From the NCBI RefSeq assembly GCF_033441515.1, contig NZ_JAWQJT010000001.1, positions 3,410,001 through 3,474,000 of the forward strand: 64,000 nt of DNA, written 5' to 3'. A program made the translations under genes and the position numbers. Source of the DNA: Amycolatopsis solani (lineage in GTDB: Bacteria > Actinomycetota > Actinomycetes > Mycobacteriales > Pseudonocardiaceae). Under the pieces are notes generated by a model that made no database searches, was not told where the DNA came from, and saw only the letters and a program-made list of their open reading frames with translations. How positions within the stretch are numbered: the stretch's first letter is position 1; the number at the start of each line of letters is the position of its first letter. Of this stretch, positions 50,983 to 59,800 are shown piece after piece.

Positions 50983-52304
50983 GGCGGGCGGGCCTCGCCG
51001 GTGACGGTGAGGCCCGCTGCCACGAAGGCGTCCCGCGGGTGCTGCACCGACGCCAGCGACAGGATGTCGCGGCCGAACAGCGCCTGCGCCAGCCACACCG
51101 CGAGCACCCGGACCTTGCGTTCCCAGGTGGGCACGGCGAGCACGTGGTAGCCGCGGTGCATCAGCCACGCGGGCAGCCCGGTGACCACCAGCCGCCGGTA
51201 CTGGAAGATCCCGCGGCCCAGGCCGAGCGTCGCGATCGCGCCGAGGCTGTGGTGGACGTAGTCGCGGGGCGCCCGGCCGCGCAGCGTCGCGACGATGTTG
51301 CGTGCCAGCAGCTTTCCCTGCCGGTAGGCGTGCTGGGCGTTGGGCACGGTCCGCGCGCCGGGAACGGGCGAGGCGAGGTCGGGCACGGCGGCGTCATCCC
51401 CGGCGGCCCAGGCGTCGGCGACGCCCTCGACCCGCAGATCCGGCCGCACGACGACGTAGCCGCGTTCGTCGACGGGGAGGTCGGTGTGCCGGCCGATGAC
51501 GGGGTTGGCGCCGTTGCCCGCGGTCCAGACGATCAGCTCCGAGTCGAACTCCTCGCCGGTCGAAAGCCTTACGTGGCCGTGTTCGGCCGACGTCACCAGC
51601 GTGTCCAGGTGGACGCGCGCGCCTCGCCGTTCCAGCTCCCGCACGACCCAGCGCCCCGGCCGGTCGGTGACCTCGGGCAGGATCCGGCCCGACGCCTCGA
51701 CGAGGTGGAAGCGCAGTTCGTCGCGGCGCAGTTCCGGGTAGCGCTCGAGCAGCGCGGTCGCGAGCGACAGCAGTTCGCCGAAGCCCTCGACGCCCGAGAA
51801 GCCACCGCCGACGAAGGTGACGGTGAGCAGCTTCCGCCGCAGCGGCCCGGCCGGCAGCGCGGCGGCCCGGTCGAAGGCGGTGAGGAGCCGGTCCCGGATC
51901 GCGACGGCCTCTTCGACGTGCTTGAGCCCGATGGCCTGCTCGGCGATGCCCGGCACCGGCAGGGTCCGGGTGACCGCCCCGGCGGTGACGACGATGGTGT
52001 CGTAGCCGAGTTCGAAGGGCTCGCCGTCGGCGGGCCGCACCGTGACGGCGTGGCGCGCGTGGTCGACGGCGGTGACCTTCGCGGCGATGATCCGGGTGCG
52101 CTCGAGGTGTCGCCGCAACGACACGGCGGCGTGCCGCGCCTCGACCGACCCGGCGACGACCTCGGGCAGGAACGGCTGGTAGGTCAGGTAGGGGCGGGGG
52201 TCGACGAGGGTGACTTCGGCCTCGCCGCGGCGCAGCTTCTTCTCCAGCTTCCAGGCGGTGTAGAAGCCCGCGTACCCACCACCGACGATCAGGATCCGGC
52301 GCAT
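50910..52304 (-). CDS. ndh: Type II NADH dehydrogenase (NDH-2)
   Basis: FAD-dependent NADH:quinone oxidoreductase of 464 aa. FAD-binding GGGYAGFYTAWKLE at the N-terminus, second Rossmann motif VTFVGGGFSGVEGFGEL, and a late FAD-binding DAWAAGDDAAVP. The C-terminal region (LPAWLMHRGYHVLAVPTWERK) carries the amphipathic membrane-binding segment. It passes electrons from NADH to menaquinone without pumping protons. It overlaps the peptidase gene tail-to-tail by 73 bp. Confidence 0.94.
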   Translation of the reverse strand: MRRILIVGGGYAGFYTAWKLEKKLRRGEAEVTLVDPRPYLTYQPFLPEVVAGSVEARHAAVSLRRHLERTRIIAAKVTAVDHARHAVTVRPADGEPFELGYDTIVVTAGAVTRTLPVPGIAEQAIGLKHVEEAVAIRDRLLTAFDRAAALPAGPLRRKLLTVTFVGGGFSGVEGFGELLSLATALLERYPELRRDELRFHLVEASGRILPEVTDRPGRWVVRELERRGARVHLDTLVTSAEHGHVRLSTGEEFDSELIVWTAGNGANPVIGRHTDLPVDERGYVVVRPDLRVEGVADAWAAGDDAAVPDLASPVPGARTVPNAQHAYRQGKLLARNIVATLRGRAPRDYVHHSLGAIATLGLGRGIFQYRRLVVTGLPAWLMHRGYHVLAVPTWERKVRVLAVWLAQALFGRDILSLASVQHPRDAFVAAGLTVTGEARPPQPANGLASIAQVLPAAGNAPEIR

Positions 52305-52370
52305 CTCGTCCTCTTTTCTCGCTTCACCCCCTGGACGAGGTGGCGGCGGAAGACGTGACCGCGATCCGCG

Positions 52371-52544
52371 TCACAACGGGTGCGCGGGCAGGCCGATCGT
52401 GGGCCAGGTGGTCGGGGTGGTCGTGCCGGGCACGTCCCGCCGTCCACGACGGCCGGTCAGTGCCTGGCCCCGGTCGGCGACGGTGGAGGCTCGAGGGAGA
52501 ACCAGCGGGCCGATGGGGTCCTCCGGCGGGGTGTTTTCGTCCAT
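52371..52544 (-). CDS. Possible small protein, uncharacterised
   Basis: Open frame of 57 aa from ATG 52544, proline-rich (MDENTPPEDPIGPLVLPRAS), with GC-rich third codon positions but no clear ribosome binding site. It lies in the 404-bp stretch between the NADH dehydrogenase start and imuA'. No family recognised; it could be non-coding. Confidence 0.3.
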   Translation of the reverse strand: MDENTPPEDPIGPLVLPRASTVADRGQALTGRRGRRDVPGTTTPTTWPTIGLPAHPL

Positions 52545-52585
52545 GGCCGGTACACGCCTGGCGGCCCCGATCGGTTGAGCCCGGC

Positions 52586-52630
52586 TTGACACGGGGCCCT
52601 GCCGTCTCGCACTATGCGAACAAGTGTTCG
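52586..52630 (+). promoter_or_regulatory. SOS promoter of imuA' with LexA box
   Basis: TTGACA at 52586-52591, a weak CACTAT-like -10 at about 52610-52615, and the perfect LexA-type palindrome CGAACAAGTGTTCG at 52617-52630 (GAAC-N4-GTTC). The box overlaps the expected transcription start, so LexA would block initiation until DNA damage. Confidence 0.85.
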
Positions 52631-52708
52631 ATGATTCTCCTGGTTTCGCCTGTGGCTTCCTCACGCGGGTGTCTCCGGTGCGAGTACGTGGTGCTGGAGG
52701 TGGGTGGC

Positions 52709-53392
52709 GTGGCGGTGCCGGAGGCGCTGGCGGGGATCCCCGGGGTCCGCACGGCGGCGCAGCTGGGCGAGCCGGACCCGGCCGGGCAGCTGGCGGTGCT
52801 GCCCGCGCTGGCCCACCTCCTGCCCGGCGGCGCCCTGCGCCGCGGCACCACGGTGTCGGTGCGCGGCGCGACGTCGCTGGTGCTGGCCCTGCTCGCGGCC
52901 GCCACCCGCGACGGCTCCTGGGCGGCGGTCACCGGCCTGCCGGAGCTGGGCCTGGCCGCGGCCGCCGAACTCGGCGTCGACCTGGAGCGGGTCGCCCTGG
53001 TGCCGCACCCCGGCGCGGAGCCGGTCGCTGTGGTGTCGGCGCTGGTGGACGGCTTCGACCTGGTGGTCCTCGGCCGCTCGCTGGCGGGCAGCGTGCGCCC
53101 CCAGCTGGCCCGGCGCCTGGCCGGCCGCGTCCGCAACCGCGGCTCGGTGCTCCTGGCGGCCGGCTCGTGGCCGGACGCGGACCTGGAGCTGAGCGTGTCG
53201 GACCGCCGCTGGCACGGCCTGGGCGCGGACAGCCACGGCCACTTGAGGTACCGCGAAGTCCTGGCGACGAGCAGAGGCCGTGGTGCGGCGGCCCGTCCCC
53301 GGTCGGTGCCGTTGCGGCTGCCCGGCCCGGGTGGCGCGGTGGATTCGGCGGGGCGCGCTGACGCGCCGGTTCTCCCCGCGCGCGTGGGGTGA
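52709..53392 (+). CDS. ImuA'-like mutasome protein
   Basis: Protein of 227 aa from GTG 52709, chosen because GGAGG lies 8 nt upstream; an ATG at 52631 directly abutting the LexA box would add 26 unconserved-looking residues. The protein has a RecA-like strand/helix pattern (GTTVSVRGATSLVLALLAAA, VDGFDLVVLGR, GRVRNRGSVLLAAGSWPDA) but no Walker A, as expected for ImuA' of actinobacteria. In mycobacteria ImuA' bridges ImuB and DnaE2 in damage-induced mutagenesis. The SOS box upstream and ImuB downstream support the call more than sequence alone does. Confidence 0.8.
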   Translation: MAVPEALAGIPGVRTAAQLGEPDPAGQLAVLPALAHLLPGGALRRGTTVSVRGATSLVLALLAAATRDGSWAAVTGLPELGLAAAAELGVDLERVALVPHPGAEPVAVVSALVDGFDLVVLGRSLAGSVRPQLARRLAGRVRNRGSVLLAAGSWPDADLELSVSDRRWHGLGADSHGHLRYREVLATSRGRGAAARPRSVPLRLPGPGGAVDSAGRADAPVLPARVG

Positions 53393-53500
53393 GCGCTCGT
53401 GCGGTGGCGGCCGTTGTCGTGCCCTGATGAGGTGTCGGCTCGGTGTTCGGCCGGGCGGCTGGGCGAGCCCCCGGCCGGCGCTCGGCAGTCCGGTCCCCAG

Positions 53501-53553
53501 GTCTTGAATGAGTCATTCAGGACCTCCGAAGACCTGAATGACTCATTCAAGAC
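53501..53553. repeat. GAATGA(C/G)TCATTC-type hairpin between imuA' and imuB
   Basis: Two exact 21-bp inverted arms (53501-53521 and 53533-53553) with an 11-nt loop and the same core as the elements at 41765-41926. It occupies the 227-bp gap between imuA' and imuB. The remainder of the gap shows no promoter or SOS box. Confidence 0.88.
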
Positions 53554-53619
53554 GTTCGTCCTCGCCGCCACGCTGTCAGCGGACCTCGGACGCGCGACAC
53601 CGGCCACCGAAGGTCTCCG

Positions 53620-55173
53620 ATGACCGATGCACCGCGGCTCCTGGTCCTTTGGTGCCCGGACTGGCCGGTCGTCGCCGCCGGGGCCGCGGCCGGCAGTCCG
53701 CCCACCGCGCCCGCCGCCGTTTTCTCCGCCAACCGGGTCGTCGCCTGCTCCGCCTCCGCGCGCGGCAGCGGCGTCGGCCGGGGGATGCGCCGGCGGGACG
53801 CCCAGTCCCGCTGTCCCGGGCTGGTCGTGCACCAGCACGACCCCGACCGCGACGCGCGGCTCTTCGAACCCGTCGCCGCCGCCGTCGAAAGCCAGGCGGT
53901 CGGGGTCGAGGTCGTCCGGCCCGGGCTCGTCGCCGTGCCCGTCACCGGGGCCGCCGGGTACTTCGGCGGGGAGGCCGCGCTCGCCGAGCTGCTCATCGAC
54001 GAGGTCGCCGCCCGGGCCGGGGTCGAGTGCCAGGTCGGGATCGCCGACGGGCTCTTCGCCGCGACCCTCGCCGCCCGCCGGTCGGCGCTCGTGCCGCGGG
54101 GGGACGCTCCGAAGTTCCTCGCGCCGCTCGCGATCACCGAACTGGACCAGCCGGGCGACGAGCGCGGTGAGCTGGTCGCGTTGCTGCGGCGGCTCGGGCT
54201 GCGCACCCTCGGCGCGTTCGCCGCGCTCGCCGAACGGGACGTCGCCGGCCGGTTCCCGAAGGACGCCGTCACCGCGCACCGCCTCGCCCGCGGCCTCTCC
54301 GAGCGCCCGCCCCTGCGCCGCGCCCTGCCGCCGGACCTGTCGGTCACCGAAACCTTCGAGCACCCGCTGGCCCGCGTCGACGAAGCCGCGTTCGTCGCGA
54401 AGACGCTCGGCGAACGCTTCTTCGCCGGGCTCGCCCGCCACGGCCTCGCCTGCACCCGGCTGGCCGTCGTCGCGATCACCGAAGCCGGCGAGGAACGCGT
54501 CCGCGTCTGGCGCTGCGCCGAACCGCTGACCGCCCGCGCGACGGCCGACCGCGTGCGCTGGCAGTGCGAAGGCTGGCTCAACGCCCGCGACCGGCCCACC
54601 GCCGGCATCGTCCGGCTGCGCCTCGACCCCGAGGAGGTGGTCGGCGGGCAGGCGCTGCAGCTGCAGTTCGGCTCGATGGGCCGCGACGCCGACGCCGCCG
54701 AGCGCGCCGGCCGCGCCCTGGTCCGCATCCAGGGCCTGCTGGGCCCGGACGCGGTCGTCACCCCGCTGCTCGACGGCGGCCGCGGCCCGGCCGAGCGCGT
54801 CCGGCTCGTCCCGTGGGGCGAACCCCGCACCCCGGCCACCGCCGACCAGCCCTGGCCGGGACGGCTCCCCGCCCCCTCCCCGACGGTGGTATCCGCCCGC
54901 CGGGTCCCGGCGACGGTCCTCGACGCGGCGGGCGCCGCGGTCCGCTGCACCGACCGCGGCGAGCTCAGCCACCCACCCGCGACGGTGGCCGCCGACGACG
55001 GCCCTTCCCGCCACGTCCTCGGCTCGGCGGGCCCCTGGATCGTCCACCACCGCGGCACCCGCCTCGCCCGCGTCCAGGTGGTCCTGGAAACCGACGAGGG
55101 CGACCTTGCCCTGCTGCTGAAGGCCACGATCGGGGATGATCCACAATGGACGGTCGAGGGCTGCTACGACTAG
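53620..55173 (+). CDS. imuB: ImuB, catalytically dead Y-family polymerase-like mutasome protein
   Basis: Protein of 517 aa from ATG 53620. The Y-family fold is recognisable (VFSANRVVACSASARGSGVGRGMRRRDAQ; VEVVRPGLVAVPVTGAAGYFGGE; little-finger region about 230-340). The catalytic acids are missing: the first motif reads LWCPDWP instead of an Asp-rich DMDAFF type, and the SxDE motif is absent. That is normal for ImuB, which recruits the beta clamp and DnaE2 rather than synthesising DNA. The stop codon overlaps the stop of the convergent nucleosidase-TPR gene (CTAG). Confidence 0.92.
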   Translation: MTDAPRLLVLWCPDWPVVAAGAAAGSPPTAPAAVFSANRVVACSASARGSGVGRGMRRRDAQSRCPGLVVHQHDPDRDARLFEPVAAAVESQAVGVEVVRPGLVAVPVTGAAGYFGGEAALAELLIDEVAARAGVECQVGIADGLFAATLAARRSALVPRGDAPKFLAPLAITELDQPGDERGELVALLRRLGLRTLGAFAALAERDVAGRFPKDAVTAHRLARGLSERPPLRRALPPDLSVTETFEHPLARVDEAAFVAKTLGERFFAGLARHGLACTRLAVVAITEAGEERVRVWRCAEPLTARATADRVRWQCEGWLNARDRPTAGIVRLRLDPEEVVGGQALQLQFGSMGRDADAAERAGRALVRIQGLLGPDAVVTPLLDGGRGPAERVRLVPWGEPRTPATADQPWPGRLPAPSPTVVSARRVPATVLDAAGAAVRCTDRGELSHPPATVAADDGPSRHVLGSAGPWIVHHRGTRLARVQVVLETDEGDLALLLKATIGDDPQWTVEGCYD

Positions 55174-56648
55174 GTGGAGGGCTGCTGCCGGAAGAGTTTC
55201 AGGGCGTACGTCGTGTTCTGGATCAGCATGTGCCGGGGGCCGAGCACCCGTTCTTCCCGGCGGAGGAGGCTTTCGAGGTCCGCCACCGCTTTCCCCGTGT
55301 TCCCGGTCATCCCTTCGAGCCAGCCCAGGGAATGCCGCACGCTCAAGGTCTGCAGGTGATCGGGTCCCGAGACCCGCAGTTCGTCCGCGAGCAGGCCTCG
55401 GAGGTCCTCGCGCGCTTCGGTCGCGCTGTGCGCTTGCCCCTGGAACCAGTAGAGGAAGTGCCGGGTGCTCAACGTCTGCGGATGGCTGGGCCCGAGTATC
55501 CGGAGTTCATCCGAGAGCAGCACGCGGAGCGGCGTCACGGCTTGCCCGGCGCTCCACAGCATGCATCGCTGGTGCACGATCTCGTGGCGGTGGCCCAGGA
55601 TGATGGCGTGATCCGGCTCGACCCCCATGACTTGCTGCATCTCGGCGAGGAGTTTCTCCTTGCGCGACGAGAGCACTTCGGACTGGGCGACGATTTCTTT
55701 CCAGGTGGGCGGGTCCGGCGGCGTCCGGAAGCCCATCCTGCGGGCGATCTCGGCCGTGCAGGCCCGGTTCTGGAGGATGCCCATGGGCCCGTACTCGTCG
55801 TCCGCGGTCGTTCCGGAAAAGTCCTTGGCGTACTGACCGCTGGTCAGATAAGGGTCCTGCTCCGCGGAAGCCGGGTGCGGCCGGGCCGGGCCGGAGGTGA
55901 TCTTGGCGGCCAGCGCGAGCGCGAACGCGGCCGCGTTCGCGGCGGCGATCGATTGCCGGCCTGTCCGGTCCGCGGCGTGCTTGTGCCCGTCGGCCCGGTC
56001 GCTGATGCCGCGGATCGTGACCACGTCGAGGTTGTCGTTGAAGTGCCCCGCCTTGGCCACGCCGGCACTTTCCATCTCGATGGCGGCCGCGTCGTCGTAG
56101 TGCCGGCCCAGCTGCTCGGCGAGCGGGGTGGTGCGTGAGTTGAGGACGACTTCGCCGGCGGCGACGGGCCTGCGGTGCACCTGCGGCTGCCGCGGTGAGG
56201 CGGACCGGATGAGCGTGGTCCACGTCTGCTGCCGCTTGACCGCGTGGGCCAGGTTGTCGAGGCGGTGCGAGAGTTCCCAGGCCTGCGGCCGGGCCCGGAA
56301 CCCGCTGTCCTCGTCCTTGCCCCCGTGGTAGCCGTACACCTTGGTGGCCACGACGACGTCTCCGGGTTCGAGGTCGTCGTGGAGTGCGCCGGCGATGCCG
56401 ACGAACAGCAGGGCCTCGGGGGCGAAGGTGGCGATGGCGCGTTCGGTGATGATCGCGGCCGCCTGGTTGCCCTGTCCGGTGAGCGCCAGCGCGATCGACC
56501 CGCGGCCGACCGGTGGCCGGCCTACCTCGAACAGGGTGCCGGACGGGTGGTGGATCTCCTCCAGGTCGCTGAGCTGAGCGCGGACCGCGTCGTATTCCAC
56601 GTCCAGGGCGGTGAGGATCACGAGGGTGGGCTCGGCAGCGCTACTCAC
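55170..56648 (-). CDS. Nucleoside phosphorylase/nucleosidase-like protein with C-terminal TPRs, inside the SOS mutasome
   Basis: Protein of 492 aa from GTG 56648 (start uncertain; the frame stays open upstream). Residues 7-250 form a phosphorylase-superfamily (MTA/SAH nucleosidase-like) domain: VILTALDVEYDAVRAQL, LLFVGIAGAL (about 80-89), ribose-binding AIEMESAGVA (189-198), and catalytic Asp in IRGISDRAD (about 217). Residues about 345-488 are kinesin-light-chain-type TPRs with repeated LGPxH and TLSxRH motifs. A housekeeping nucleosidase does not carry TPRs. This architecture is known from predicted conflict or stress systems in which a nucleotide-cleaving effector is controlled by TPRs. 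It is convergent with imuB and divergent from dnaE2, whose LexA box lies 93 bp upstream of this start. The substrate (nucleoside, NAD or SAH) is unknown. Confidence 0.83.
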   Translation of the reverse strand: MSSAAEPTLVILTALDVEYDAVRAQLSDLEEIHHPSGTLFEVGRPPVGRGSIALALTGQGNQAAAIITERAIATFAPEALLFVGIAGALHDDLEPGDVVVATKVYGYHGGKDEDSGFRARPQAWELSHRLDNLAHAVKRQQTWTTLIRSASPRQPQVHRRPVAAGEVVLNSRTTPLAEQLGRHYDDAAAIEMESAGVAKAGHFNDNLDVVTIRGISDRADGHKHAADRTGRQSIAAANAAAFALALAAKITSGPARPHPASAEQDPYLTSGQYAKDFSGTTADDEYGPMGILQNRACTAEIARRMGFRTPPDPPTWKEIVAQSEVLSSRKEKLLAEMQQVMGVEPDHAIILGHRHEIVHQRCMLWSAGQAVTPLRVLLSDELRILGPSHPQTLSTRHFLYWFQGQAHSATEAREDLRGLLADELRVSGPDHLQTLSVRHSLGWLEGMTGNTGKAVADLESLLRREERVLGPRHMLIQNTTYALKLFRQQPST

Positions 56649-56740
56649 ACCGGCGACTTTACGGCCATGTGACGACACCGACTCCCACGCCGTCCACAGT
56701 TGACACCACTCGCTCCCCGACGCAGGATCAACCTCGTAGT

Positions 56741-56754
56741 CGAACTCGTGTTCG
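56741..56754. promoter_or_regulatory. LexA box between the nucleosidase-TPR gene and dnaE2
   Basis: Perfect GAAC-N4-GTTC palindrome CGAACTCGTGTTCG. It lies 51 bp before the dnaE2 start and 93 bp before the divergent nucleosidase-TPR start, so LexA could control either or both. Confidence 0.85.
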
Positions 56755-56805
56755 AGCGGTATTCGCTGGCTTCCCCTCAGTGAACTTTCCTTGCGGGAGC
56801 TGGCT

Positions 56806-59800
56806 TTGGCGTTCAACAACCCGAATGTGCCGTGGTCCGAAGTGGAGCGGATCGCCTCCGGGCGACCGGCCGCGCCCGGGGACGGCAGCGATGCCCCCGC
56901 GTGGTCGCGCAAGCGCGAAGGGTATTCCGGGGCGCCCGCCGATCTGCGGAGGCGGCGGCGCCGGGACGACGGCGGGGATCGGATCCGGGCGCCCTACGCC
57001 GAACTGCACGTGCACTCCAACTTCAGCTTCCTCGATGGGGCCTCCCACCCCGAGACCCTGGTCGAGGAGGCCGCGCGGCTGGAGTTGGACGCGCTCGTGC
57101 TCACCGATCACGACGGCCTCTACGGCGCCGTCCGCTTCAACGACGCCGCCCGCGAGCTCGGGGTGCGCGTCGGGTTCGGGGCCGAGCTCTCGCTCGACCT
57201 GCCCGCGCCGCAGGCCGGGGAACCGGATCCGAAGGGGTCGCACCTGCTGGTGCTCGCCCGGCAGCAGGACGGGTACCACCGGCTGTGCCGCGTCATCTCG
57301 CGCGCGCAGCTCGCCGGCGGGGCGAAGGGGCGGCCCGTTTACGACCTCGACGAGCTGGTGGACGAGCTGGCCGGGCACGTCGTCGTGCTCAGCGGCTGCC
57401 GCAAGGGGCCGGTCCGCCGGGCGCTCGCCGAACGCGGGCCCGCCGCCGCGCACGCCGAGCTCGAGCGGCTCGTCGACCGGTTCGGGCGGCGGCACGTCGC
57501 CGTCGAACTGATCGACCACCGGTTGCCGCTCGACGACGCGGCCAACGACCTGCTCGACGGGATGGCGCGGGAGCTGCGGCTGCCGACCGTCGTGTCCAAC
57601 AACGTGCACTACGCCCGGCCCGAGGACGCCGTCGTGGCCGACATGGTGGCCGCCGTCCGGGCGCGGCGGTCGGCCGAGGACCTCGAGGGGTGGCGGCCGC
57701 CGTCGGGGCAGGCGTTCCTGCGGTCGGGGATGGAGCAGCGGCGCCGGTTCGAGCGCCGCTACCCCGGTGCCGTCGGGCGTGCCGCCGTGCTCGGCGTCGA
57801 AGTGGCGTTCGACCTGCGGCTGGTCGCCCCCGACCTGCCGCCGTTCCCGGTTCCGTCCGGGCACGACGAGATGTCCTACCTGCGCGAGCTGACCCGGGCG
57901 GGCGCGGCGGACCGCTACGGCCCGCGCGAGGCGAACCCCCAGGCCTACGCCCAGCTCGACCACGAACTCGCCGTCATCGAAGAGCTCGGCTTCCCCGGCT
58001 ACTTCCTCGTCGTCTGGGACATCGTCCGGTTCTGCAAGCAGGCCGACATCCTCTGCCAGGGCCGGGGTTCGGCCGCGAACTCCGCCGTCTGCTACGCGCT
58101 CGGCATCTGCCACGCCGACCCGGTGAAGTGGAACCTGCTGTTCGAGCGGTTCCTCGCCCCGGAGCGGGACGGGCCGCCGGACATCGACATCGACATCGAG
58201 TCCGACCGCCGCGAGGAGGCCATCCAGTACGTCTACGCCAAGCACGGCCGCTTCCACGCCGCGCAGGTCGCCAACGTCATCACCTACCGCGCGCCCTCGG
58301 CGATCCGCGACGCCGCCAAGGCGCTCGGGCACAGCCCCGGGCAGCAGGACGCCTTCAGCAAGCTCGTCGATCGCTGGGGCGGGGTCGCCGCCACGAAGGA
58401 GCAGACCGGCGGCGCGATCCCGGCCGACGTCCTCGACCTGGCCGCGCGGATCGAGGACTTCCCGCGCCACCTCGGCATCCACTCCGGCGGCATGGTGCTC
58501 TCGAAGCAGCCGGTGTCCGAAGTGGTCCCGGTCGAGTGGGCGACCATGGCCGATCGCAGCGTCCTGCAGTGGGACAAGGACGACTGCGCCGCCGTCGGGC
58601 TGGTCAAGTTCGACCTGCTCGGTCTCGGCATGCTTTCCGCGCTGCACTACACGATCGACCTCGTCGCCGAACACCACGGGTCCACAGTGGACCTAGGAAA
58701 GCTCGACCTGGCCGACCCGGCCGTCTACGAAATGCTCTGCGAGGCCGACGCGATCGGTGTCTTCCAGGTCGAATCCCGGGCCCAGCTGGCGACCCTGCCG
58801 AGGTTGCGGCCGCGGGAGTTCTACGACCTCGTCGTCGAAGTCGCGCTGATCCGGCCCGGCCCGATCCAGGGCGGGTCCGTGCACCCCTACATCCGGCGCC
58901 GCCGCGGGGACGAGGAGTGGCAGCACGCGCACCCGCTGCTGGCGTCCAGTTTGGACCGGACGCTCGGGGTGCCGCTGTTCCAGGAACAGGTGATGCAGAT
59001 GGCGGTCGACGTCGCGAGCTTCACCCCGGCCGAAGCCGACCAGCTGCGCCGCGCGATGGGCGCCAAGCGGTCGAGCGCGAAGATGAAGGCGCTGATGGCG
59101 CGGTTCTTCGCCGGGTGCGAGGCCAACGGGATCGGCCGCGAGCTCGCCGGCCGGATCTTCGAGCAGATCCACGCCTTTTCCGGTTACGGCTTCCCCGAAG
59201 CGCACTCGATGTCGTTCGCGCTGCTGGTGTACGCGAGCGCGTGGGTCAAGCGCTACTACCCGGCCGCGTTCTGCGCCGGGCTGCTGCGCGCCCAGCCGAT
59301 GGGCTTCTACAGCCCGCAGTCCCTGGTCGCCGACGCCCGCCGGCACGGCGTCCGCGTGCGCGAACCCGACATCGGCGCCAGCCTCGTCCACGCCACTCTC
59401 GAACCCGACCCGGACAGCACCGGCGGCTTCGCGCTGCGCCTCGGTCTCGCCGGGGTTCGCCACCTCGGCGACGGCCCGGCCGCGGCGATCGTCGCCGAGC
59501 GCGAGGCGAACGGGCCGTACGACGGCGTCGGCGACCTCACCCGCCGCGTCCGGCTGAAGAAGAACGCCGTCGAAGCCCTCGCCACCGCGGGCGCGTTCGG
59601 CGGCGACCGGCGGCAGGACCTGTGGGCCGCCGGCGCGGCGGCGGCGACCCGGCCCGGGCACCTGCCCGGCCTCGCGCCGGGCCTCGACGCGCCCGCGCTG
59701 CCGGGCCTGACGCGGCTGGAGGTCACCGCCGCGGACCTCTGGGCCACCGGCGTTTCCCCGGACAGCCATCCGGTGGAGTACCTGCGCGAGCTGCTCGACG

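Noticed and set aside
53393..53619. A separate SOS promoter for imuB.
   Set aside because: No GAAC-N4-GTTC box is visible in this gap. It holds only the hairpin repeat, so imuB is likely read through from imuA'.
55170..56912. Start of the nucleosidase-TPR gene at 56912.
   Set aside because: It would run through the LexA box and the start of dnaE2, and the extra residues look like random GC-rich translation. The family domain begins right after GTG 56648.
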